A stretch of 42,918 bases of DNA from a virus, in the IMG/VR virus record IMGVR_UViG_3300005264_000043, positions 1-42,918 of that record. One strand, written 5' to 3'. A program made the position numbers and the translations under genes. Under the pieces are notes generated by a model. That model was not told the origin of the DNA. It did no database searches and worked only from the letters and a program-made list of their open reading frames with translations. Shown in pieces: positions 1-6,910 of this stretch. The first letter of the stretch is position 1, and each line of letters starts with the position of its first letter.

Positions 1-1
1 T

Positions 2-187
2 TGTGGTGAAAAAATACGGTTTTATTCTAAGTCAAAAGTATTAGAATATATGGATAACGACGAATTAATTTCTGATTCATTTAAAGACAAATGGGAAAAA
101 TGGTATAATTCACAAACAACTTTTTTATTTCATTGTTCGAATTGTGGATGTAAACAAAGAATGATGAAATTTTTATTGGAGAAATAA
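2..187 (+). CDS. Zinc-ribbon-like protein, 5' end missing
   Basis: An open frame runs from the window edge to a TAA just before the ligase start. The 61 visible residues begin with CGEK and end with an HCSNCGC cluster. A CxxCG knuckle cut by the window edge together with this CSNCG would make a two-knuckle zinc ribbon. The middle is charged and helical (DSFKDKWEKWYN). Stop and ligase ATG abut (TAAATG), so it is probably co-transcribed with the ligase. The product is unknown; the function cannot be assigned from this fragment. Confidence 0.6.
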   Translation, partial: CGEKIRFYSKSKVLEYMDNDELISDSFKDKWEKWYNSQTTFLFHCSNCGCKQRMMKFLLEK

Positions 188-1144
188 ATGAAAGAAAAAA
201 GTTTTAAACCAATGTTATACCCTAACAAATCTGTTGATTTGGAAACAATTAATTATCCAATCATGGGTTCAATGAAAATAGACGGTATGAGAATATTGTT
301 TCATAAAGGTCAAATTCTTACACGTTCATTAAAACAATTTGTAAATAAACAGTTGCGAGAGAAATTTGAACCAATTCGTAAATTTAGTGAAGAAAATAAT
401 TTGATTTTGGATGGGGAGTTATATTCACATGAACTCACATTTCAAGAAATTATTTCTTTTGGAATGACGCAAGATTTAACAGATAAAAAGTCTATTAAAA
501 AATTTGGTTGTGTTAAAGAAATTCCCAACCATTTAAAGTTTCACTGTTTTGATATTGTTGAAATAGATAATTTAAATTGTACATTTAGTTTAAGATATCA
601 AGCCACAAAACGATATGTCGATTTAATTTATAATCATGAAAATATAATCGAATGTATGTCGCATGATTATTTATACAGTTGTAAAGATGTAGAAGATTAT
701 TTCGAAAAAGCATTAAACAATAATTATGAAGGTGTAATTTTAAACAACCCAGATGGTGTGTATAAATATGGTCGTGTAACTATAAACGAAGCAAATGGTT
801 ACAAAATTAAACCGTTTCAGGATTTTGATGCACAGATTATCGGTGTTGTCCAATCCACAATTGTCAATCCAAATGCAGAAAAAACAATTAATGAATTAAA
901 TCGAAGTGTTACATCAACGAAAAAATCAGATAGAATTTTAATTGAAAAAGCATCTGCATTTACAGTGATGTATGAAGGAAAAGAATTGAAAGTGACACTC
1001 GCAATGAGTGATGAAGAAAAAACATTCACATGGAAAAATAGAGAATCGGTTATAGGAAATTGGATTACTTATAAAGGAATGCTTGTGGGGGCAAAAGATG
1101 TTGTTCGACATGCTGTGTTTGAAAGGTATCGGGATGGAAAATGA
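188..1144 (+). CDS. ATP-dependent DNA ligase
   Basis: Seals nicks in duplex DNA through a ligase-AMP intermediate. The nucleotidyltransferase motifs are in order: motif I KIDGMR at residues 30-35 with K30 as the adenylated lysine, LDGELYS at 74-80, the motif III region FHCFDIVE at 118-125, motif IV EGVI at 181-184, motif V YKIKPF at 205-210. A C-terminal OB-like segment follows. At 318 residues it is the minimal size seen in small phage ligases, with no zinc finger or BRCT domain. The ATG follows an AATAA stop and a GGAGAA ribosome site. The next gene overlaps its last 11 bases. Likely works with the polymerase downstream in replication or repair. Confidence 0.93.
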   Translation: MKEKSFKPMLYPNKSVDLETINYPIMGSMKIDGMRILFHKGQILTRSLKQFVNKQLREKFEPIRKFSEENNLILDGELYSHELTFQEIISFGMTQDLTDKKSIKKFGCVKEIPNHLKFHCFDIVEIDNLNCTFSLRYQATKRYVDLIYNHENIIECMSHDYLYSCKDVEDYFEKALNNNYEGVILNNPDGVYKYGRVTINEANGYKIKPFQDFDAQIIGVVQSTIVNPNAEKTINELNRSVTSTKKSDRILIEKASAFTVMYEGKELKVTLAMSDEEKTFTWKNRESVIGNWITYKGMLVGAKDVVRHAVFERYRDGK

Positions 1145-1865
1145 TATTGTTTATTGTTGTATAGATTGTGGGAATCTAATTTGTAAAAGAACTGCGCTGT
1201 ATGGACAGGGTAGATGTAAAAGTTGTGCAAATAAAGTTAAAATTAATAACGGAATCTTTGATAAACATTTTAAATCTCTTAAAGGAAAAGGCAATCCACG
1301 ATATAATGGTGGTAAACCACATTGTGTGTTGTGTGATAAACAGTTAACTAGTTATAGAACAAGGTATTGTGAGAGTTGTTTTCCAAAAAGTAGAAAGAAT
1401 AAACCAAGAACAGGAAAACCCAGATTCGGCAAAAACGCACCGTGTTATAAAGACGGTAGAAGTTTAAAAATAACAAATTGTAAAATATGTAAAAAAGAAA
1501 TATCATGGAAGTCCAAAATGTGTTATAAATGTTGGTCATCACAAAATGTTGGAAAGAATAATGGTAATTATATTCATGGCCAAGGAAACACACCATATCC
1601 TTTAGCATTTTCTAATAAGTTAAAATTAAAAATTCGCACAAGAGATAATTTTATTTGTCAAAAATGTGGATTAAAAGAAGAAAAGCATTATCTTGGTGGT
1701 AAACAAATAAAACTCACAATTCACCATATAGATTATAATAAATTTAATTGCAATGAAAGTAATCTAATAACCCTTTGTCATAAATGCAATATACAAGCCA
1801 ATTTTTATTGTGATTATTGGTATGCTTTCTACAAATATACAATGAATAATATTAAGGATAATTAA
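1134..1865 (+). CDS. HNH homing-type endonuclease with repeated zinc knuckles
   Basis: Predicted DNA-cutting homing enzyme. The C-terminal third carries an HNH fold: CQKC near residues 175-178, the HH pair at 197-198 (LTIHHIDYN), N210 in NESNL, and CHKC at 215-218. Upstream are three zinc-knuckle pairs (CIDC/CKSC, CVLC/CESC, CKIC/CYKC) separated by motifs of the type N-x-x-Y-x-x-G (NPRYNGG, CYKDGRS, NYIHGQG) that resemble NUMOD-type DNA-binding modules. The ATG at 1134 is chosen over one at 1083 because it has a GAAAGG ribosome site and a short overlap with the ligase. 243 residues. It is followed with a one-base overlap by a free NUMOD1 domain, so the two may act together. Confidence 0.85.
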   Translation: MENDIVYCCIDCGNLICKRTALYGQGRCKSCANKVKINNGIFDKHFKSLKGKGNPRYNGGKPHCVLCDKQLTSYRTRYCESCFPKSRKNKPRTGKPRFGKNAPCYKDGRSLKITNCKICKKEISWKSKMCYKCWSSQNVGKNNGNYIHGQGNTPYPLAFSNKLKLKIRTRDNFICQKCGLKEEKHYLGGKQIKLTIHHIDYNKFNCNESNLITLCHKCNIQANFYCDYWYAFYKYTMNNIKDN

Positions 1866-2056
1866 TGATTGAAATCTTTACCAAATTAAACATCGATAAA
1901 TCACAATATGATTTAACTGGTAAATTTATTAAAAAATTTCGAAGTATTGCGGAAGCACAAAGAATAATAGGTATAAAGACTATTCGTTCATGTTTATTAT
2001 TTAACAGAAAATCAACAGGTGGATTTGTTTGGAGATATAAAAATGTTATCAAATGA
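1865..2056 (+). CDS. Stand-alone NUMOD1 DNA-binding domain protein
   Basis: The 63 residues are almost entirely one NUMOD1 module: YDLTGKFIKKFRSIAEAQR, then GI near residue 37, and the closing GGFVWRYK at 52-59. NUMOD1 normally sits fused to the C-terminus of homing nucleases, as in the two other HNH genes of this window. Here it begins on a TAATG junction with the HNH gene, in the -1 frame relative to it. It may be a detached specificity domain or the result of a frame change in an ancestral HNH-NUMOD1 fusion. Its last 14 bases overlap the polymerase. Confidence 0.75.
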   Translation: MIEIFTKLNIDKSQYDLTGKFIKKFRSIAEAQRIIGIKTIRSCLLFNRKSTGGFVWRYKNVIK

Positions 2057-4193
2057 AATACAAAAAAGACTAGATAGTGTTAAAAAATCGTCACTGATTG
2101 TGGATGTGGAAACTTCTTCTTTTTATGCAAATGGCGAAGCTATCAATATTAAAACAAATTTTGACGATTATATATCTCATGCTAGAGTAAAATGGGTATT
2201 TATGTATTCTTATAAACACAATAAAGAATATTATTATGAAGCATTTAAATATCCTGTAGAGATTGCTTCATTGTTGGCCGAACACGGAAACATTGTTGGA
2301 TTTAATCATTCGGAATTTGATATTCCTATTCTTATTAACAATGGTTTCATTGAAGAAAAACGAAAATTTTTACAATGCGACATGATGCAAATATTAGGCA
2401 CACCAAATCAAAAAAATAAAGACGGATATTCTTTTAAAGACCGTGGTTCATATATGAAATATAAGTTTAGAAAGAATTCATTAAGACATATGGCTGAAGT
2501 AATGAAATTAGATTTTCAAAAAGGAGATATAGATTATAAAATTTTTCATAAAGATAAATGGACTAAAGAAGAATGCAAAGAAATTATAATGTATGGTGTT
2601 GGTGATTTAATGTCTAACAAGGATATGTTTGATAAAGTGTGGAATTTTTGGCTTCCATTTGCAGAATTATTGCCCGAAAAAAATATATATGATTTATCAT
2701 GGATTAGAAATTCAATAGCAAATTTAACATATAAATGTGCATGTCATGTACTTGAAGTTGAACCCACATATGGTAAACCAATAGAAGATAAAGAAGAAAT
2801 GGGTGGAAATGTTATTTTACCACCATATGAAGAATTAGAAGATGTTTGGTATGTAGATTATGCATCTCTTTATCCTCATATTTTTTCCATGCTTAATCTT
2901 TATGCTGAAATTAATGAAGATGATATTGAAAATTGTGAAAAAGTATGGCATGGTAATAAATTATTTAAAGTTAAAGGATATTATGATATATCAGAATGGC
3001 ATAAATTATCAAGATATACGGCTGAAAAATTAATTGAAAGAGCAAATTTAAAGAAAAATGACCCAACTAACCCAATGGAATATTCTTTAAAATATTTGCT
3101 AAATGCTTTATATGGAGTTGCTAGGTCATCATTGTTTGAACAAGTTGGTTCTGAAAACTGTGGATGGGATTGTTGCAACATAGGACAACAGTTTCAACAA
3201 TTTACATCAGATATGTTTGATGATTTTGGGTTTGACACCGTTGGTGGTGACACAGACTCGCTTAAAGTTAAAGCTAGAAACCCAAAAGATAGCAATAAAG
3301 AATATGTTCAAGAATGTTTAAATCAAATTGTAGAAATTATTAAAGATAGTGTACCATTTCCAATTGATACATTTGATATTAAAATTGAACATCATTTAAA
3401 ATATATCATGTGGCCAAGGTCAAACCAAGAAGTAATTGTCAAAAAAATTAGGGATAAAATAAACAAAGGTATAATAGACGGGTTTAAAGAAGAATTGATT
3501 AATAAGAAAAAAGCTATTATACAATGTGATACCGGAAAAGTTGTAAAATATGGTCGTTCATGGGTTAAAGAACGTAAATCTAAGAAAAAAAATTATTACT
3601 ATGTTTATGAAAAAGATGAACAAAATGTTGACGAAATTATTGGATTACCAATAAAAAAAGATAATTCAACACCTCTATCAATGATGATATTTAAAAATGA
3701 ATTACAAGAAACAATTTTAAAAACATTAAAGGCAAAATTTCCAAAGTCGCACATTGATGGATTGATAAAAGAGTATTTGAAGAAAGAAGATGTTTTACAA
3801 TCACTCACCAGAGAATATAGAGTACAACGGGCAGATTCATACAAAAAAGAGGGTCAAATTCAAGCACAGATAAGCCGTGAATACTTTAATGGTGATGAAG
3901 GGGTCATTTCATTGATTAAGAACAAAAAGGTCGGTAACGTGGGCCTTACAGCCAAATACTGCACTATTAAGGAAGCAATAAGCAATGATTTATCAATAGA
4001 TGATTTGGATTTGGAAAAAACATACAATGAATTAGCGCCCTTCTGTATTTATACACCTAAACCAGAAAAAGAAGTATTTGTTAAGAATGTTGAAACGGGT
4101 ATTGAACAATCTATTGTTGAGTCATTATATTTAGCAAATTGGAAAAAATATGAAGTAATTAAACCTAAAAAGAAGAAAAAGGTGAAGAAATGA
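2043..4193 (+). CDS. Family B DNA polymerase with 3'-5' exonuclease
   Basis: Replicative polymerase, 716 residues. Exonuclease motifs: Exo I VDVETS with D21 and E23, Exo II VGFNHSEFD with N88 and D93, Exo III YGVGD with Y184 and D188. Polymerase motifs: A, DYASLYP at 272-278; B, KYLLNALYG at 350-358; C, GGDTDS with D403 and D405. This arrangement defines family B. The C-terminus is a lysine-rich tail. The ATG at 2043 has a GGAGAT ribosome site; a GTG at 2019 in the same frame lacks one. It overlaps the NUMOD1 gene upstream and shares an ATGA with the methyltransferase downstream, so translation is probably coupled. At about 720 residues it is compact for the family; no terminal-protein-type insertion is evident by eye. 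Confidence 0.95.
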   Translation: MLSNEIQKRLDSVKKSSLIVDVETSSFYANGEAINIKTNFDDYISHARVKWVFMYSYKHNKEYYYEAFKYPVEIASLLAEHGNIVGFNHSEFDIPILINNGFIEEKRKFLQCDMMQILGTPNQKNKDGYSFKDRGSYMKYKFRKNSLRHMAEVMKLDFQKGDIDYKIFHKDKWTKEECKEIIMYGVGDLMSNKDMFDKVWNFWLPFAELLPEKNIYDLSWIRNSIANLTYKCACHVLEVEPTYGKPIEDKEEMGGNVILPPYEELEDVWYVDYASLYPHIFSMLNLYAEINEDDIENCEKVWHGNKLFKVKGYYDISEWHKLSRYTAEKLIERANLKKNDPTNPMEYSLKYLLNALYGVARSSLFEQVGSENCGWDCCNIGQQFQQFTSDMFDDFGFDTVGGDTDSLKVKARNPKDSNKEYVQECLNQIVEIIKDSVPFPIDTFDIKIEHHLKYIMWPRSNQEVIVKKIRDKINKGIIDGFKEELINKKKAIIQCDTGKVVKYGRSWVKERKSKKKNYYYVYEKDEQNVDEIIGLPIKKDNSTPLSMMIFKNELQETILKTLKAKFPKSHIDGLIKEYLKKEDVLQSLTREYRVQRADSYKKEGQIQAQISREYFNGDEGVISLIKNKKVGNVGLTAKYCTIKEAISNDLSIDDLDLEKTYNELAPFCIYTPKPEKEVFVKNVETGIEQSIVESLYLANWKKYEVIKPKKKKKVKK

Positions 4194-5269
4194 TAAATGT
4201 ACTTTCATTATTTGATGGATTATCCGGTGCAAGAATAGCACTTGATAAATTAGGAATACCTTGTAAATACTACAGTGCAGAAATTGATAAATATGCTATA
4301 TCTGTAAGTAGGAAAAATTATCCAGATATTATTCAATTAGGTGATTTGACAAAATGGCGAGAGTGGGATATTGATTTTGGTAAAATTGATTTATTGGTTG
4401 CGGGTTTTAGCTGTCAAAGCTGGTCCATGGCTGGTAAAATGAAGGGCGACAATGACCCACGTGGTGCATTAGTACATGATTTAATTGCTATTTGGCAAGA
4501 AATAACGAAACAAAATCCAAATGTTAAATTTTTATTTGAAAATGTGAAAATGAAGAAAGAATTTACCGAATATATAAATAAATTATTTGGTGTAGAGCCG
4601 ATTTTAATTAATAGTGCTTTACTTTCCGCTCAAAATCGCAAACGAAATTATTGGACCAATATTCCTAATGTCACACAACCAGAAGACAAAGGCATCACGT
4701 GGGGCGATGTTCGAGAACACGGTGTGGAGTCAGAAAGTTATTATTATACTGAAAAAGCAATGCAGTGGTTAGGTAGGCACAGTAGGATAAAGAATAAACT
4801 TTTGACAGTACATAAATCAGATGAAAAAATGCAAATGATAGAAGCATCACATCATAAAAAATATAGTTCTCAAAGATTTTTTGGAATAGTAGATTTGCCA
4901 AATAACACACAAACGGTTGGTGCAATGCGTGGAAGATATTTAGTTAATGGAAAAAGACAAGACGGCAATCAATTAACAAAGGGATTAACCAAACAATATA
5001 TCGAATTCAGATACGATAATAAGACAAATGCGTTAACAACAGTAGCCAAAGATAATGTGGTAATACCATTTACATTGCCAAATAGAATACCTGTTGATGA
5101 ATTTTTCTTTAGATATATAACACCAATCGAATGTGAAAAATTACAAACAATACCAAAAAATTATACTGATTGTGTGTCTAACTCACAAAGATATCGCATG
5201 CTCGGAAATTCATTCACGTGTGATGTGATAAAGCACATTTTATCTTTCGCAAACCTTGACAAACCCTGA
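4190..5269 (+). CDS. DNA (cytosine-5-)-methyltransferase
   Basis: Transfers a methyl group from S-adenosylmethionine to C5 of cytosine. Motif I is SLFDGLSGARIAL near residues 6-18. Motif IV is GFSCQSWS with C75 as the nucleophile; the usual PCQ is SCQ here. Motif VI is FENV at 116-119, motif VIII QNRKRNYW, and the C-terminal motifs IX-X include PIECEKLQ and RYRMLGNSF. All key residues are present in 359 residues, so it should be active. No partner restriction enzyme lies nearby, which suggests an orphan methylase protecting phage DNA or marking replication. The start overlaps the polymerase stop by 4 bases. Confidence 0.94.
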   Translation: MINVLSLFDGLSGARIALDKLGIPCKYYSAEIDKYAISVSRKNYPDIIQLGDLTKWREWDIDFGKIDLLVAGFSCQSWSMAGKMKGDNDPRGALVHDLIAIWQEITKQNPNVKFLFENVKMKKEFTEYINKLFGVEPILINSALLSAQNRKRNYWTNIPNVTQPEDKGITWGDVREHGVESESYYYTEKAMQWLGRHSRIKNKLLTVHKSDEKMQMIEASHHKKYSSQRFFGIVDLPNNTQTVGAMRGRYLVNGKRQDGNQLTKGLTKQYIEFRYDNKTNALTTVAKDNVVIPFTLPNRIPVDEFFFRYITPIECEKLQTIPKNYTDCVSNSQRYRMLGNSFTCDVIKHILSFANLDKP

Positions 5270-5285
5270 TTTCATATGTTATACT
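5256..5285 (+). promoter_or_regulatory. Sigma-70-type promoter, repeated phage element copy 1
   Basis: A perfect -35 TTGACA (5256-5261) and a -10 TATACT (5280-5285) are 18 bases apart. The block ATATGTTATACTT is identical to two other elements at 21665 and 23043. It begins inside the last codons of the methyltransferase gene and would transcribe the tRNA-like gene and the small membrane-protein genes. Confidence 0.8.
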
Positions 5286-5318
5286 TTAAGTGATACATAA
5301 ATAATACATAGGTTAATG

Positions 5319-5389
5319 TGTTGGTTAATTTAATTGGCAAAATCCATCACTTGATGATGGGGATATAGGTTCGAGTCCTATACTAACAC
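5319..5389 (+). tRNA. tRNA-Gln(UUG)-like gene
   Basis: A cloverleaf can be drawn. The acceptor stem pairs TGTTGGT (5319-5325) with ACTAACA (5382-5388), giving the U1-A72 start typical of tRNA-Gln. The D-arm has an AT-only stem and a GG in the loop. The anticodon stem is CCATC/GATGG (5344-5348 with 5356-5360), with the loop ACTTGAT giving anticodon TTG. The T-arm is ATAGG-TTCGAGT-CCTAT (5365-5381). CCA is not encoded. Odd points: C instead of U at position 33, a very weak D-stem, and a discriminator base C. It could be functional, degenerate, or a tRNA mimic. It lies just after a strong promoter. Confidence 0.72.
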
Positions 5390-5414
5390 ATTTTCAATAA
5401 TTAAAGGAGAAATA

Positions 5415-5612
5415 ATGCTGATGTTTATTTTATTTGGAATTTTTTGTATTTGTATTGGTTCTTTTCTCACATTTTATGTAATGGATGAATTATTAGAATA
5501 TTATAAATATAAGTCATTGGTAAATTCTTCATATGGTAAACAATGCACTTGTAAAACAAAAGTATATAAACAACCAACTGAAAATAGCAACGATATTATC
5601 GTGGGGGCATAA
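5415..5612 (+). CDS. Small membrane protein
   Basis: 65 residues. Residues 2-24 form one hydrophobic helix (MFILFGIFCICIGSFLTFYV), followed by an acidic/aromatic stretch and a Cys pair (CTC near residue 45). The ATG has an AAAGGAGAA ribosome site and is the first frame after the tRNA. No family is recognised. The next gene overlaps its stop (TAATG). Confidence 0.7.
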   Translation: MLMFILFGIFCICIGSFLTFYVMDELLEYYKYKSLVNSSYGKQCTCKTKVYKQPTENSNDIIVGA

Positions 5613-5779
5613 TGTTATTATATTTATTTTTATTATGTTACTTTGGATATGATTTGTTTTTCAAAAAATGTGAACCAAGAGTGCGTATTTATAAAACACG
5701 AACATTTAAAGAATTATTATATCGGGCATTATTAATAATTCCGATGTATCATGTATTAAGGAGAATTATAAAATGTTAG
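5612..5779 (+). CDS. Small hydrophobic protein
   Basis: A 55-residue frame starting on the TAATG overlap with the previous gene. It opens with a hydrophobic stretch (MLLYLFLLCYFGYDLFF), then a basic middle (RVRIYKTRTFK) and a second weak hydrophobic stretch (LLIIPMY). It ends TGTTAG and overlaps the next start by 7 bases. No family is recognised. The tight spacing and the ribosome site of the following gene inside its 3' end support it as part of the same operon. Confidence 0.55.
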   Translation: MLLYLFLLCYFGYDLFFKKCEPRVRIYKTRTFKELLYRALLIIPMYHVLRRIIKC

Positions 5780-5964
5780 AATTATATTTGATAGGATGTT
5801 TAATAATGTTTGGAGCATGTCTTACTATACCGAAACACATCAAGGCAACGAAAATTGATAAAATACTTCTTATTTTATTTTCATGGATAGGTCTTGGTGT
5901 TATGTTGGGTGAGCTTGGGAATAGTATTGATAAAATAGAAGAGAAAAACGGAGATAGACGATGA
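5773..5964 (+). CDS. Small two-helix membrane protein
   Basis: 63 residues with two probable membrane helices (about residues 3-19 and 30-47) joined by a basic loop (PKHIKATKIDK), then a charged tail. An AAGGAGAATT ribosome site precedes the ATG. Shares an ATGA with the next gene. No family recognised; a holin-like role is conceivable from topology alone but unsupported. Confidence 0.65.
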   Translation: MLELYLIGCLIMFGACLTIPKHIKATKIDKILLILFSWIGLGVMLGELGNSIDKIEEKNGDRR

Positions 5965-6071
5965 ATCTAATTAAAGAAATTTTTACTTATTTTTTTAAAT
6001 GTATGTGTCAATGGCAGTATATATTAATTACTATATTTTTAATTTGTTTAGCATTAATGCTTGGAGAATAA
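5961..6071 (+). CDS. Very small single-helix membrane protein
   Basis: 36 residues, starting in the ATGA overlap with the gene before and ending one base before the next ATG. An aromatic N-terminal part with CMC (residues 14-16) is followed by one membrane helix (ILITIFLICLALML). No family recognised. It is supported only by its exact fit into the gene chain. Confidence 0.5.
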   Translation: MNLIKEIFTYFFKCMCQWQYILITIFLICLALMLGE

Positions 6072-6260
6072 ATGAATTGTAAAGTGTATAAGAGTTCAAA
6101 ACCCAAACAGTTATCTTACAGAATCACAAAAAAGTTAATTGATACAATATATAATAAGGCTCGCACTGTTAAAAAGAAAGGAGAGTTAATCATTTCTATT
6201 CCATGTGACGAAAAATACAATTACACATTGAATTGTTTGATTACTAAGGTGAAAAAATGA
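6072..6260 (+). CDS. Small basic protein of unknown function
   Basis: 62 residues, rich in lysine (KVYKSSKPK at the start, KARTVKKKG in the middle, TKVKK at the end). It is probably soluble and alpha/beta. A GGAGAAT ribosome site precedes the start. It shares an ATGA with the protease gene. No family recognised; the charge would suit nucleic-acid binding, but this is only a guess. Confidence 0.6.
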   Translation: MNCKVYKSSKPKQLSYRITKKLIDTIYNKARTVKKKGELIISIPCDEKYNYTLNCLITKVKK

Positions 6261-6910
6261 AAAAATTTTTAATTATATTTTTGAGTATTTTATTTATTAG
6301 CATAAGTATTCCATCGGTATTTGCGCAAACATGTAAAGATGAACCATTTTATGTTGCCGATTCATCAACTGTGAATTTGTTTATGGAAAAAGAAGATGGT
6401 ATGTTTGGTAGTTGTACAGGAGTAATAGTTTCAAAGAATGAAGAAACAACAGGTATTTTAACTGCAAATCATTGTGTTTTAGATACAGTGAATATTCACA
6501 TAAATATGAAATATCCAGTTACAAAAATAATATCATCAAAACTTGTTGATTTAGCATATGTTGAAATAAAGACACCTGATTTATTTAAAATGCCAGCATT
6601 CTTAGCAAATAAAAATGCAAGAAAACACGAAATGGTTTTTGTGTTAGGAGATTATTATTTATATAGATTATATACATGCGGACAAATTAATGCAATTAGT
6701 TATTCAAGAAGTTATGCTAAATTAGGCATTAAGCCGGGTTGTAGTGGTGGTGGAGTATTTAATAGACATAATGAATTAGTGGGCATAATGACAATTGGTT
6801 GGTTTACAGATAAAGATACTAAAATAAGCACAACAATGGGATTTATTAACATACAACCCATTAATAAATTTCTATCAAACATCAATTTAAGGAGATATAA
6901 TGCCCGATAA
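6257..6910 (+). CDS. Secreted trypsin/chymotrypsin-like serine protease
   Basis: Predicted serine endopeptidase exported by the Sec route. Residues 1-23 form a signal peptide: MKK, a long hydrophobic core, and a VFA cleavage site before QTC. The catalytic triad is visible: H72 in TANHC, D98 in DLAYVEI, S163 in PGCSGGGVFN. C73 and other cysteines suit an oxidising compartment. The 217-residue length fits a single protease domain without a pro-region. The neighbours are membrane proteins before it and a replication-type phosphoesterase after it. It may act in the periplasm on host envelope proteins, in lysis, or in superinfection exclusion; the target is unknown. The last 11 bases overlap the next gene. 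Confidence 0.85.
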   Translation: MKKFLIIFLSILFISISIPSVFAQTCKDEPFYVADSSTVNLFMEKEDGMFGSCTGVIVSKNEETTGILTANHCVLDTVNIHINMKYPVTKIISSKLVDLAYVEIKTPDLFKMPAFLANKNARKHEMVFVLGDYYLYRLYTCGQINAISYSRSYAKLGIKPGCSGGGVFNRHNELVGIMTIGWFTDKDTKISTTMGFINIQPINKFLSNINLRRYNAR

